From Meandrina meandrites (lineage: Eukaryota > Cnidaria > Anthozoa > Scleractinia > Meandrinidae), in the NCBI GenBank assembly GCA_963693305.1, contig OY855906.1:3336001-3400000 (forward strand): a stretch of 64,000 bases of DNA, written 5' to 3'. The translations under genes were made by a program, and so were the position numbers. Positions 1-12,499 of this stretch are shown piece by piece. Position 1 is the stretch's first letter. Each line of letters begins with the position of its first letter. The notes under the pieces are model-generated. The model was given only the letters and a program-made list of their open reading frames with translations, was not told where the DNA came from and did no database searches.

Positions 1-251
1 TTGATAATAGCACTGTTGTTTATTCATGCATGAATATCTTGAGCTTAAAAATGGATAGCCTGTTATACCAATTCAAGGTGTACTATTCTTAAACATTGCT
101 CACGATAATTGAAATGTGAATAAATTAAAGTTTCCGCTTGGGGTTTATTCTCTCTCCTTTTCATTTGGAAATGAAGAAACAGAACTTGATTTAAAGGATT
201 TAAACGTATGCTCAGTGTTTCCATCTGAAACTTTATTCTTCAATCTTTCAG

Positions 252-3200
252 CAACAAGTTTTGGAATTGCTTTACCTTCCTGGCTTGTGAGCAAGGAAAA
301 CTCCATGTGGGTAAGTTGAACCTAAAATACCACTCATCATCATTAGTGTTGTTCTGTTTTAAAACCACATGAACATTTTCAGTCCTCTTCTTTCTTGACA
401 AAAATTGCAACATTTTTGAGGGTATATCTTTAATATCTGTCTTGATTGTTGCTTGTCTGGTCTTTACACTAGGTATTGGGAGCTTATGGACTTGCATTTA
501 TGGTGATTCTTCCAATTGCAGTGGTAAGCAAATTATAGATGTATATGTTGTGGTTCAATTTTGTCCTTGGTTCAAACTTTATTTTGCTTTGTCTTTGGGT
601 ATGGTAATGTGTGATATTGAGTTTAAAACAAAAGAAAATAAAATTGAGGATAAAATTGAACCACAACATTATACATGTAGAGTGTATAATTTGCACTATA
701 TTAGGATGTCTGCTTACTGAAAACTAACAAATTAATAATTTCACTTTTATCAGGGAACTTGGTGGTACAAGTCCATTCAGTACAGCTGTGAACAGATCCT
801 ACTGGATACCACTCAACTCTATTACTACTTCTTTCACAAGACTCCAGCTATGCAGACAAAACGTACGTAGTGAAGGATAGTAACTGTTATAGACCCTTAC
901 CATGTTTAATACATGAAGTCTTATGTCCATGCATGCACATACAAATACAGTGGAACCCCGTTAATACGGCCACTAACGGGCCATGGAAATTTGGCCGTAT
1001 TAACGGGGTGGCCGTATAAACGGGGTAGGGTCAAATTTCATGACTGGTCTACTTCAAGTGACGTCTTGACAGATACATATCACAATTGAACAGAGCCACA
1101 TCAAAATGCTAACAAATCTATTGGACCTTGATAACAACCTTTCTGCAAGGGATGTTCACTGTTCACAAAGAGGAGAAAAGCTCAAAGAGATCCATGGGCG
1201 TTTTGAATATAATAATATCATTCAATATTGTTTCTCAAGTACTGTATTTGTTTCGTTTGGTCAATTATTAACGGATATTTGGCTTGAGTGGCCGTATTAG
1301 TGGGGTAATATTATAAAGGATTGTATAGTTTGGGATTTCAGAATGTGGCCATTGGCCGTATTAACGGGGTGGCCGCATTAACGGGGTTTTATTATAAGAA
1401 AATGTATGGCCATTTTGCCGGGACAAAAAAAAGTGGCCGTAATAACGAGGTGGCCGTATTAACGAGGTGGCCGTAAGGCGGGGTTCCACTGTATGAGCAA
1501 ATAATAATCATTAAATAACATTGTATATTAATTATTTTATCATTTTGCAAAGAACGTTCTTTCTCATAGCCCCTGGCTGGTGGCTTTTTCTGTCAGGCTA
1601 GTGGATTTTATCCATTTCTTGGGCCATAATAATGATCATTTGTCTCATGATGTGGTCACTTGTGAGGTGAATCACAATGTTTCAACTGCCTACTGCTAGT
1701 CTTCATCAGGTGATAAGGTTGACTAGTTACACTTGATCTTATAAAGCATGATGCTCCACTGTGATTGGTGTATTTCGATCCCAATGCTTTTCCAGTGTGT
1801 CGTTGTTCCCTCAGCAGTCCGCTGTCCTACAGTTCTTCTGTTGTTGTTGTTTTTTATTGTAGGCATCCATGCTTCTGGAATTTCAATTCCACTATCCCTG
1901 TTGATATTGTTGTTGTACTTAACCATGATGAACAGCCACAACCTTTTTTACTAGATTGCTTGGGCCATTGTAGAAGACCTTTGGGCTAGCACATACAGTT
2001 ACATACACCATGTCTCCAACTTGCCTGAAGGGCAGCCTGCAAAATTTTCTTTTTACCTTGATTATATAAACCAACTTAATGAATACTTCATGTTTTGTAG
2101 GTGTGTTAATGATTTTGGCTGGTTCCCTGGAGTTTGAAAAGGGTCACAATAATGAAATTCAGGAGCGGCCGAGTGATAATATAGAATTACCAGAGGTAAG
2201 GCCTGCGTAACATTGTAGCATAATCTGCAAATTTAAGTGAAAAAACGTAATGTAACCTAATGTTACCTGTGTTTGTAAACTTACTGATTCTTGGTCCTGT
2301 TTAGTTAATGCGAGACTTGCCCAACCTTGGCGATAAAAACAAAGAACCACCACTGTGCTACCCTTACAGTATCAAAGCAAGAGCGCTGATCCATGCACAC
2401 TTGTCAAGGCTAGAGCTTCCTAGACTCACACTCAAGTCAGGTGAGGGTTCAGGGGTTTCACAGCATTCTTATGGTTAGAAAAAGTGACTGATTTGATAAA
2501 TGCATCAAGTGATCCATTAGCCGTTGTGTCAATTGGAAGTCAATAAAATTGTCATGAATGCTTACACAGTTTGTTTCAATCCTCCAACACTTTCGAAAAG
2601 AAGGAAAGAAGGTTTTCTACTGCCTTTCAATACTCAAAGTAGCTTTTGATATTTCCTTATTATTATTAATTATTATTGTTATTATTGTTATTTTAGACCT
2701 TGATCTGGTGCTGCAGAAAAGTCCATTTCTTATCCAAGAAATGGTTAGCTGTGTGGGGCAGCTTATTGCTATGGCCAAAGCAGGGCGAAGTAAGTGTCAC
2801 TGAAAACTTCCATTAATTTAGTTTCTCAAACAATATATTCCTATGAGTTCATTTCCCATACATGTTCGGCTTTTTTGTTGAACATGTACTGTTTAACTCC
2901 CAGCATATAAATGAACTTTGATACTAAAAACTGCTAAGTCAATTTGACAAACAAATCTTGTAAAATGAGCAATTATGTTTATGCAAAAAACATGTAACAA
3001 ACTGAGCTATGTACCGAACCAGTGTGATTTTTATTCCCTCTGTTTTAATTAATTTATGAGACAGTGAATTAAAGTAAAAATAAATTAAACTGGTTTGAAA
3101 AATTTTAAACATAAATAATAAATTTACAATATGTAGATATGCATGCATGACTTACAATCATCAGGACAACAAACTTGCATTTACATGGTAATTTCTGGCT

Positions 3201-6200
3201 TACACCTTTGTTATATCAGAGCACTTGATACACACTTCTATTTAATTAATACTACTTACTTCACATGAGGTACAAAACAAAATTGCATGTTATCTAATTC
3301 CTGAGTGTGTTATCATTACAGAACCACACAATTGATTTTTTTTTTTTTTTTGAAGTGATGAATTGGACATTCATGTACCATGGTTATCTGACACCAAATT
3401 TATTTGTTTGTTCTTGTTTTGATAGCACAAAACATGCCACGGCTTGAGACAGTTGAAAACTGCATGCGTGTTAGTCAAATGATGGTACAGGGACTCTGGG
3501 ACAACAAGTCTCCCTTGTTACAGCTGCCACATCTTAATCAGGAAAACTTACGGCATTTCACCACCAAAAAGGTACAGTATAATTATCGCAAAATACATGT
3601 ACAACACAGAACTGCTGAAACTTGCCTTAAACCCTTCCCCCCCTGATGACAATAGGCAATTGATTAAGGTATCAGTGTAACCCATTTCTCCATCCGTGCA
3701 AGGTCTGCTCTGGCATTCATTGGTTTAACAAAAACCCTATAAACCGTATACAGCTATTTCAATTAACGTTGTCGGATTGAAGCTCAAAGCTTAAAGACAA
3801 GACCGAAAGGTAGTATGGGCGAAGAAAGAGTGTTCCACGCGTGCTGAATACTAATGAGATACAGCGATATAGCAAACGAGACGTTTTTCGTTTCCTTTCT
3901 CTTCAGACATGTGTAGAAAAGATCCTTTTTCGCCTCATTTCATTTAAAAAGAATAATCCAAACCACATAACGGCGAAAGAAAAGATACACAAAAGGTTTC
4001 ACGGAAAGAAAAACGAATATTCCACGTGCAAAAATAGAAACTTGTAAATTTCCTCAATGGTGATATGCAAATTGCAGTAAATACCCATGGCACCATTCGG
4101 TCTTGACTCGTAGGTTTGAAGATTTAATCCGACAATGTTAATTGAAATAGCTGTATTTATTGGAAGCTTAATGATTAAGCTCTCCATGGCAACCAATTTT
4201 GAACTATATTCATAAGTTACCAGTTGCTCTTAAGGTCTTGTCTCCGGCAGGTGTTTTTACTGAATCATGATACAACACGTGTACTTTGCCATGGTATAAT
4301 GGTATAATGAAAGCATTCTTTGCAAGTTAACAATGATATGTACGTGATTTTATGTTCTTTGCACACAGCGAAGTGTTCGTTCGATTCGGCAGCTGGCATC
4401 CATGAAGGATGAGGACAGGAGGTTAGTATGCACAAACTTGACAGTGTAACAAATAACATGACAGAGTCCTTTTAGTGCCTTGTATCTGTCAGTGAATATC
4501 TATTTTGATGTTAAGTTGTTGTGGCACATTACCCGATGTGCAGAGCTCTTTTCTAAAACGTATTTTTAAAAAACCTGGGTAAGCTTCTAAGATTTATCAA
4601 GTTGCATTTTTGTTTAAATACTTTTAAAATTAGTGACTTTGTCTTCCTTCATCTTCTCAGCATTTTATAAGTACAAGTCGAAGTTCCATTTTTCTTGCAG
4701 ATTGTTTGGAAGGGTATTTAACTGACATGGTTTTTAAGTGACACTGTGTCTTGTGCATTATTTCAGATCTCTATTAAGGAACCTGACTGGCGAGCAGTAT
4801 GAAGATGTGCTCAATGTGTGCTCAATGTTTCCTGTTATAGATATGGTGGTAAAACCACATGGTGAGTTTATTAGCTAGTTGTACTGAATATTTACAATAA
4901 TTATATTGTCACATAATTTAGATATTAATATAAAATTATAATTATACATTTGTACACAAAAGTCACATTTTCTGACATCGTTCCATTTTTGTATCATGGT
5001 CTACTGGATTAGAATAAAGCTGTATGTACATGGCCCAGTTTATCTTCAAATTACTCATGGTCTGTTGACCTTCAGAGGCCTACATTTTGTAATTTAGTAA
5101 ATAAACATAATTGGGGACAGAAACAAGATGTAACAGTAACATTTGTGTTTGTAGTCATAGTGAACTGTGTTCTCAGCACCACCAAGCTCAAGTTGAAGCA
5201 AAATTGTCATGGATTAATTTTATATCAACAGCAGTATGATTGAAGAGTTGTTGTCTCAAGAACAATGTGGCCCAAATGTTTACTGGGAAATCGGAAAAAA
5301 ATAATCGTCATTTGTGACAGAACAAACATGACAATAAGACAGGTTGCATAAATCCTGCTCTTAAGGCTCTCTAGAAAGAAAATATTTCGAATATCAATAA
5401 AAGTAATATTACTCCGCTTACCAATGCAGTCTACCCAGAATACCATTGGGCCATAATATTGTTTATGGTTTGTGCTTTTTAAATGGTCAGCGTTTCTTCA
5501 ATCAGGTTATTGTCAGTAAAGTCTTCCTGACGTACACAGTTTAAGTTAGAGATGTTTTTTTTTGACAGTCCTTGATGATGAAGATGATGCAGGTCTGATC
5601 ACAACTGGTTCAATTGTGACAGTGTCTGTTACAGTAAAACGACGAAACTTAGCAGTGAGTTGCCTTTGCTTTATGACTGTAGTGACCTTGTTTATCATAT
5701 TCAAAAGCAATATGCTCAATTGCACAAGTGAAACTAGTTTATATAAAGCAAAAATTGTCTCTTTCATTAATCTTTTTTCTTTATTTGAAGATTTTCCCTT
5801 TTTATTCTACTCGACAGAGTAGAGGGAGCTGTCAGTCATGATATGAGAGTATTCTACGTGTACTTTTCCACCTAACATGGAACCGCTAATCATCTCGTTA
5901 AAATGTGATTATTTGAATGTGTTTGTAGGAGTTCTTTGATGAGGATAATATTGACGACCTACCACCCCTTGAAAGTGTTCACCCAAATGACACAGTGGAG
6001 CCTAAGGTAGATTGCTGCTGTTTACAGTAATCTTCTATTGTATTTAATTCTTGCATTTACAGTCTTTTGCACACATTTCTTGCTTGTAAATACTGGATTA
6101 TGGTGAACAACTCAGTGCAAAAGTGGTTGAGAAGGTTAAAAAAAAATTAATATTCCCGAGTGCATCCACGTTGGAAGTTAAAGTTCGCCATACACAAATT

Positions 6201-9200
6201 GTTTGGAGGTGAGGTCGTAAGAAAATCAACATTTAATATTGGAGTGAAAGACTGCGTGGGGATTGGAGTGGGGTAAGAGTAACAGTACTCTGCAGTGGAA
6301 AACCACAGAATTACAAGATAAGTACGTGAACAATTGTACTTGGCCGACAAAGCATTCACTGTCTGTTTGTCTACAGGGCTCGCCTCAACCAGGTGGTCAG
6401 AAAGTTTGGCAGAAAAACAAGAAGAAAGGAAAAAAGGCCAAGCCACAAAAACAGCAACCCAAGAAAAAGCCCGTGAAACAACAGCCCAAGAAGAAAACCT
6501 CGCAAGAGGAGAAAGAGGTGAGAATGTTTTTTATTGAAAACTATGATTTTATTATTCAGCCAGTTTTTCACTTGGTAGCTGTTACACAACGCTCCTGATG
6601 GTGCATAAAAGCGTTGCATGGCGACCTGAATAACGGCTCTAAAGATGAAAAGTTGTTCACAGCGTCAGTTGAAGGTATTCCAGCGTTCGCACGGGTCATG
6701 GAATTTTAGAATTTCATTTTTCATGCCTGGAAAGTCATGGAATTTAAGTGTGGGTCGTGGAATGCCATGGAAAATTATGTTTATTAAAAAGTACAAAATA
6801 AATTAGGTTTTTTCGCGAAGAAAATAGTAAACACGTTCACAAAATGAAAGATGATTTCCAAGAAAATGGTCATGGAAAGTCATGGAATTTCAAAAGCTCA
6901 AAAGAGTACGAACCCTGTATTCCTAACTCTGGTTTCCGAAGCATGAGGCAATGCGGCTAGGAGTATTGCTTCTTCCCCTGGATGGGTTGCTTGTCCATCG
7001 CAGGCTACTACCCAGCATACTTCTGGTGAGAAAGGCAATGTGAGTGTAAAGTGTCATGGCCAAGAACAACGCGATGATCTAGATAGCGCAAGCGTTGCTC
7101 CCTTGCCTTTCAATAATACACAGAATATGAGTGATTTGGATTGTTTTTGTTCCGTCAATCATTTTTACAGAAAACCAATGAAGAAAAGGAAGAACCAAGT
7201 GGAAAGAAGAACAAGAACAAGGCCATAAAAGGTGATGAGGATGAAGACAAAGAAGAAGAGGATGATGAAGATGTCGAGATGGAGAAGGAAGAAGCTGACG
7301 ATGAAGAAGATGAGGGCGACGCTGAAGACGAAGAGACAAATGACAAGATCGAAGAAATCAAGAAACCGAAAAGAAAGCCCGCTGAAGAAGAGTCTGATCT
7401 GGATAGTAGCAGGTAATAATATTAATATTTTACAGTATCGCACTGTCTGCTTTTTCATCAGTTACAGAAGAATGAGGAGAACTTGAGCCTACCTCCCTTG
7501 GCCTACCGTAAAATTCCGGTTATAAGCCCTGGGCTTATACAACTTCGTAAGGGGTTTTGGGTGGGCTTATAAGCGGAGGGGCTTATATCCGGGGGAGCTT
7601 ATAAGCGGAATAAAAAAAACGTTTCGAAACCAGCCACGGCAGTGTTGATCGAAATACGTTTTTAAGTTAGAAAGTCATAATAAAGCAACATTTAACCCTG
7701 TTCAGTACTGTCATCCAGGAAAGGGGGGCTTATATCCGGGGGTGGGGGCTTATAACCGGATGTATTTTATTGTTTCCAGGTAGATGGGCCTATAACCGGG
7801 GGAGCTTATAACCCGGGGGGGCTTATATCCGGAATTTTACGGTATGTTTTCACTAGTCATTCCTCCATGACGTTAAGACTATTAGAAAAGCAAGTAGTCT
7901 GTCCCCGCTAGTTATGATCATTATAATATCAGGGTTGCTACAGGGCAGGAGATTGTCAGGGAAAATATAATTCTTGAATGTCAGGGAATTTTATTTCGAG
8001 TCAGGAAAAATTTGCATTTTGAAGAAAAGTCAGGGAAAATTGGCATTATTATAACATCACTGATTTAATATCATTTATGGCTGGAAGAAACATATCAGGT
8101 CTATGTGATCTCAGCGATGTTTGCCGCTCAGAAATGTTTTGCTGTTCAACTTTGCAATGTTCTCGTACTTTAGCCTCGGTGAAGATGAAGATAGCGATGC
8201 TGTACAAGAAGACGCTAGCGCTCGGGATTCCGAAGACGAAGCCGAGTGGGACCGACTGCAAGCTGACGTCAAGGGTCGCGATCCTATCTTGGATCCGAAA
8301 TCAAAAGAAAGTCATGTTGTTCATGCACCTTATTTTCCAGAGGTACAAACTGAATTGAATGTTGTTTCCATAGATGTTAAGTCCATTTTCAACGTCTACT
8401 TTTTAAAAAGCATTTCTTTCTGATTTAACGTAAAATTTAAATAAAGTAGATATAAAGTTAACCACCAAATGACGGAAGAATTCGGACTGGTTACTGTTAA
8501 TTTGTTCACGACAAGGCAAAGCTTGCATTACGTAGGAAAAATGTATCTAAAAGAACTTAATCAGTTTCTCCAGAAACCCATCAGGGGGGTTGAAGCGCGT
8601 GCCAACTATTCACTGCTTGCAGTTTTTCATTTCTCATTGTACGAGACACAATGTTTTGAAGAGAAATCGTCGAAATCCTCCCTCAGCTTACCTGCTTTTT
8701 ATTTACAAACAAGTTCCCGTAAATAAAAAAAATCCATTTAACAAAATTTCAGTATCATGCAGTAGCTGTATCACAGTTTGATTGACCATCTTACGAGTGT
8801 CTGGTTACTCTACATTGTTTTTATCACAATTTTTGCAGGAAAAGCAAGAGTGGTGGTGGATATATGTGACGGACCGCAGGAAAACAGAGCTCATAACACC
8901 GCCTCAACAGATATTCAACCTTAAAGAGGAAGAAAAGGTAGAGTATGGCCTATCCGCCGCAGTCTTTCCTCCGTCCTAACGAAAGAGGGCAGATTGCGCG
9001 ACGATGGTTTTCCATCGCAACTTGTTGAGCTTGTGATTTCTTTAATAGTCACGCAACACATTGAGCGCAAATAGCTTTCAAACAGAGCACTTCGTTTTCT
9101 GGTAGATGAAGTAGATAATGTAACGGTCTGCTGTTTTCTCTTGTTTTTAGGTGGACCTAAGGTTTCAAGCACCTTACAAAGCCAAAACGTATCATTATAC

Positions 9201-9652
9201 TGTAACGTTACGATCAGATTCTTACTTGGACTTCGACGTTCATCAAAATTTTAACGTAAGTAACTTCTATTTAGTTTCGCTTGTATGGTGTTCTTGGGCA
9301 AGACGCTTTATTCGCACTGAAACAGAGAGGGCTAATTCTTGTCACAGTGCAAAATGTGTAAATGGCGACTCGCTCGAGTGATTCGTTCGTTTATTTTAGG
9401 TTTTGTTCTCGGCCAAACACTTAGAAATAAACAGCTGGGTAACATGTATTGACTGTCTGTAATATTTTGCTATGGTCTTTATTGCAATTCTTTACGTGAC
9501 ATGAGCTAAAGTCGCTCCCCTAACGTTTTCAGATCAACGTAGAAGAAGCAAAGGAAGTAGAGCCTAAACAATGGGACTTTGATTCAGATGAGGAGGATAA
9601 AGACGACTTAGAAGAGAGTGGAGAGAGTGAAGAGGAAGAATATAGCGACTAA
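252..9652 (+). CDS. SEC63: SEC63 translocon protein, 3' part (17 exons)
   Basis: ER membrane J-protein that recruits BiP to the Sec61 translocon. Exons: 252-310, 473-523, 754-862, 2101-2195, 2305-2440, 2697-2789, 3426-3571, 4369-4421, 4767-4861, 5569-5654, 5929-6006, 6377-6517, 7171-7412, 8174-8342, 8839-8937, 9151-9255, 9533-9652 (stop 9650-9652). All have AG/GT borders and the frame stays open for 624 codons. Recognised by ATSFGIALPSWLV, then a membrane segment (GAYGLAFMVILPI), TWWYKSIQYSCEQIL, the Sec63/Brl domain (YSIKARALIHAHLSR; VENCMRVSQMMVQGL), VLDDEDDAGLITTGS, a lysine-rich then acidic linker (exons 12-14), EKQEWWWIYVTDRR, YTVTLRSDSYL and an acidic C-terminus. Human SEC63 has the same order. 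The first two membrane spans and J domain lie left of the window. The acidic tail is where the family binds SEC62. Introns carry several mobile elements listed separately. Confidence 0.96.
948..1491. mobile_element. pogo/Tc1-like MITE, 544 bp
   Basis: Begins CAGTGGAACCCCGTTAATAC and ends with its imperfect inverted copy (..CGGGGTTCCACTG). It is flanked by TA on both sides (946-947, 1492-1493). Many internal copies of a 'ggccgtattaacgggg' word point in both directions. The CAGT..AACCCCG ends and TA target are typical of pogo/Tigger elements. No transposase frame is present, so it is non-autonomous. It lies in a SEC63 intron. Confidence 0.75.
1625..2045. repeat. Dispersed repeat fragment (related to 10847-10955 and 55140-55260)
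   Basis: 'catttgtctcatgatgtggt' followed by 'cacttgtgag', and 'accatgatgaacagccacaa', match diverged words near 10862 and 10922. The 3' part ('catgtctccaacttgcctga') resembles a segment near 55230. No coding capacity. Boundaries are approximate. Confidence 0.4.
3745..4156. mobile_element. Inverted-repeat element in SEC63 intron
   Basis: Left end 'tacagctatttcaattaacg' with 'ttgtcggattgaagc' is mirrored by 'aatccgacaatgttaattg' and 'aaatagctgta' at 4123-4155. No open frame of significance lies inside. It looks like a MITE of about 410 bp; superfamily unknown. Confidence 0.55.
6668..6925. repeat. 'gtcatggaaagtcatgg' dispersed element
   Basis: Repeated 'tcatggaatttt' and 'gtcatggaaagtcatggaat' words sit between 'cgttcgcacgggtcatgg' and 'gtacgaaccctgtatt', whose outer parts are roughly inverted. 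A hAT-like MITE is possible. It lies in the intron between SEC63 exons 12 and 13. Confidence 0.4.
7506..7842. mobile_element. TIR element, 337 bp, 'ccgtaaaattccgg' ends
   Basis: Left terminus CCGTAAAATTCCGGTTATAA is mirrored by TTATATCCGGAATTTTACGG. TA flanks are at 7504-7505 and 7843-7844. The interior is a series of 'gggcttataagcgg' words. It is non-autonomous, of Tc1/mariner or pogo target type. A degraded relative lies at 34525-34672. Confidence 0.7.
7930..8045. repeat. 'gtcagggaaa' dispersed element
   Basis: Starts 'cagggttgctacagggcagg' and repeats 'gtcagggaaaat' several times. It is short, non-coding and intronic in SEC63. Similar words recur near 26195-26255. Confidence 0.35.
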
Positions 9653-10846
9653 AAAATAACTAAATCGTTTCCCTGTTTCCCACTGGAATTGTGCAAGCCC
9701 GAAAGGAAGACTCCCATGCAAAGGTTTGGGAGGGGTGCGAAGAGGGCTGTGTAAGCACGGTTCTCAAAAACCTGACCCTATTAGCGATCTATATGGTTTT
9801 TAAGAGCTTTTCCAGGGGACAGAAAGTGCCATTCTAACTTACTATACAGTAAAGTAACGACTCCTTAACTGCACGCTTTATGGCGACGCATATCCCTCTA
9901 GCTTATCTGATAATTTAAACGCTTTCTTATTCAAGTGACACCAAACAACCGGCTTAATGTAGTATTTATTCTCAAGAGAGTATCAATTTTAAAAGAGAGT
10001 GAATATTTTATTATATTGTATTCCACTGGTAAATCTCCTAGTACTTGTAGTGTGTTATTAAAACTAAGTTGCCCGTACGCAGTTCAATTGAATCATCGAA
10101 ATCTAATTTATAATAACAAAAAATACGCCACCGTCCATGAGCTAGGAAATTTTGTTACCACTGGCTATATTTGAGTTGTTTTTCAAAACCACTTGTGATG
10201 AAAATCCTTTATGTGGAATGGGTTTTATTAAACATTTTGATTCATTTTCAGGCAAATCGAACTAACTTTAGGCTGAAACGTATAAGGGAGTTCTTAAAAT
10301 ATCGTACTGTCGACTGTAACTATGGCGATAGAGATGTCGAGAACATAGTTTTAGACAATTAATATACCCTACGACGGTGTACGCCAGCATTTTGCGACGG
10401 TATAGCCAAACGGCAAATGATCTCTTGTAGACTTAATTTCGAGAAATGCAAAACTGATAACTAGCAAAATACTTTTAGCTACGTAACTTTGAGTAGTGTA
10501 AACACCCCATTAAAACGAGAACGAGCCATTTGTTGTCCTTGGAGACCCAGGAGTAGTTAGTCGAAGCAAAACGAAATAAACCCGGCAAAAATTGGAGCGA
10601 CGAAAGTTCTCTGACTAACTGCCCCGGGGTCTCCTAAGATGGCCATTTCTCGTTGTTTTGAAATTTTAACTTCAAGGCTTTTCCTCGGTGTAAGAACCGC
10701 CTATGAAACTCACCAGTGACGTAAAACAAAGGACGAGCATGACAACAAAAAAAAACCTCAAAACAATAGCTCCAGAACAAAGAAAAATTTCACCGGTTCT
10801 TGCAAAGAGGTAAATCCAACTTTAATCATTGCAAGTAATCATGATA

Positions 10847-10913
10847 TAATAAAGTATTTTTCGTTTGTCTCACGACGTAGTCACGTGTGAGACAAACGAA
10901 AAATACTTTATTA
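10847..10913. repeat. Perfect 27-bp-arm hairpin
   Basis: Arms 10847-10873 and 10887-10913 are exact inverted copies ('taataaagtatttttcgttt'...) around a 13-base loop. The palindrome forms one end of a dispersed repeat also seen at 1625-2045. A second, looser inverted pair follows ('agcctgaattttcagcc' near 10990, 'ggctgaaattcaggct' near 11070). Confidence 0.7.
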
Positions 10914-11556
10914 TTGTACTCTACCACGATGAATAACCACAACATTTTTTACGATATTAATCATGATATTTGATCAAGCTTCGGTTTAGCCTGAATTTTC
11001 AGCCGTATTCTGGTCGCTTACGGTTCAGACATCCTTCTCGGGCGTGTAAAGTGCGAGACGAGAAGATGGCTGAAATTCAGGCTCGCTTCCGTTTTTAACT
11101 TCCACGAATTTCACGATCACTAGACGCCATTGTTAAAGACGGGTTATAAATATCTAGTTTGTGACCTGAGGGAGTAGTACCATAATTTTTTTTTAGTGTC
11201 TTGGCGGCCGTTGTTTGTGTTATCAGCGCTGCGTAACGGCCTAAATAACGGGTGTGAAAGATGCTATTTCGCATTTAGTGCTGAAAAGGTTCTACTTCGA
11301 AATTGAGGCCTGTGAAATAGTGTTTTGCGCAGGTTTATTTTTGAAAAATGGATCATTTTAGGTACGAGCTCAATGGTTAAAATTATTATTAAATTATGCC
11401 CAGTATATTGAAAACGTACATGGAGTGTGCTACTGTATATTACTGGCACTCTTCCCAGGACTGATCTTGGGAGTCGCGTAGCAGCTCTCGCAAGGTCTCG
11501 CATGAATGGTTCGCTCCCCCCAAACAACAGGAACAATGCCCCTAGCCCCAAAGCAA

Positions 11557-11740
11557 CAGCAATAGGCCAGTTTCGTACTCTCGGTTTTGAACTGGAACTA
11601 GCATGCAATGGAGGCTAATGCGGGGGAATATAATTAAAAACAGCTTCATATCATTTGCATTAGAAAAGATTTACCCGCATTAGCCTCAATTGCAAGCTAG
11701 TTCCAGTTCGATACCGAGAATACGAAAACGGCCTATTGCT
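11557..11740. repeat. Foldback element with arms of about 64 bp
   Basis: 'gcaataggccagtttcgtac'... reads back as ...'tacgaaaacggcctattgc'. Arms of about 64 bp (with a few mismatches) surround a loop of about 50 bp containing 'aattaaaaacagcttcat'. Flanking words ('ggaacaatgcccct', 'agttacaagctt') recur at 55150-55200, so the hairpin sits inside a larger dispersed repeat. Confidence 0.65.
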
Positions 11741-12499
11741 ACACTAGATGACCACTAGAGTTACAAGCTTACGAGCGTTGCTGCACTACTGGATCTTGGT
11801 AGATATTAAAGGCCCAAAACAGGCCAAAAAAGGCCTTTATCTCCTTTAATGGTTCGTCAGCGTACAATTTGCACAACAATACGTCGTCTAGCGAAAGGAA
11901 GCTTTTTATTATGCAAGTTGAGTAAGCTTGAGAGAAGTAGAAAGCGGGAATACACTACAGAAATCTCTGATTGTCTAAAGCAGTATGTCTGCCAGGAGCT
12001 CCAGTGTAAACTCGTTAGAAACACTGTTTTCCATGAGTTGTCTCTTAAGGAAATTGAAAACATGTCCGTGAATCTACAGATTAAAGAGGCCCTGTTAGGA
12101 TAAAATTGAGACAAGCGACACGGCGTTGAAACAACGACATGGTGGTCGATAAGGTACGACGAGCGACAAAGGTTTGAAATTCTGACTGGATATGCATACC
12201 CCCTCCCCTAACAGGGTCTTGTTAAAACGACACTTCGCAAATCGTTCAAAATCAAAATAGCCGTGGACAACAGTTCCGAGGCTTTCTTTACTAACAGAAA
12301 TGTCATGTCTTTTTCTTAATTTTTTTTCCTTTTTTAAAAGTATTTCTTAGTTTTGGCTTTTGCACTATTGCTAATTGTTCAGCAAAAAATAGTAGCAAAA
12401 ATAAATCGAAGCTCAATTCCTTGATTCAAAATATAAGGTACATCTCGTGTATGAAGCAAGAGTTTTTTTGTTGTTGTTGTTTTTGTTGACGGTTTATGA

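Larger units (their letters stand above)
9653..12499. other. Spacer between convergent SEC63 and globin genes
   Basis: The first part should be SEC63 3' UTR. ATTAAA at 10057-10062 and 10227-10232 are possible poly(A) signals; no AATAAA lies close to the stop. Short open frames at 9935-10362 and 11849-12103 have no recognisable domain and no splice partners, so I do not call them genes. Hairpin elements at 10847-10913, 10985-11090 and 11557-11740 are listed or mentioned separately. Confidence 0.6.

Noticed and set aside
7155..7361. Serine-rich minus-strand frame
   Set aside because: It is the complement of the acidic/lysine-rich SEC63 exon 13 (GAT/GAA/GAG codons).
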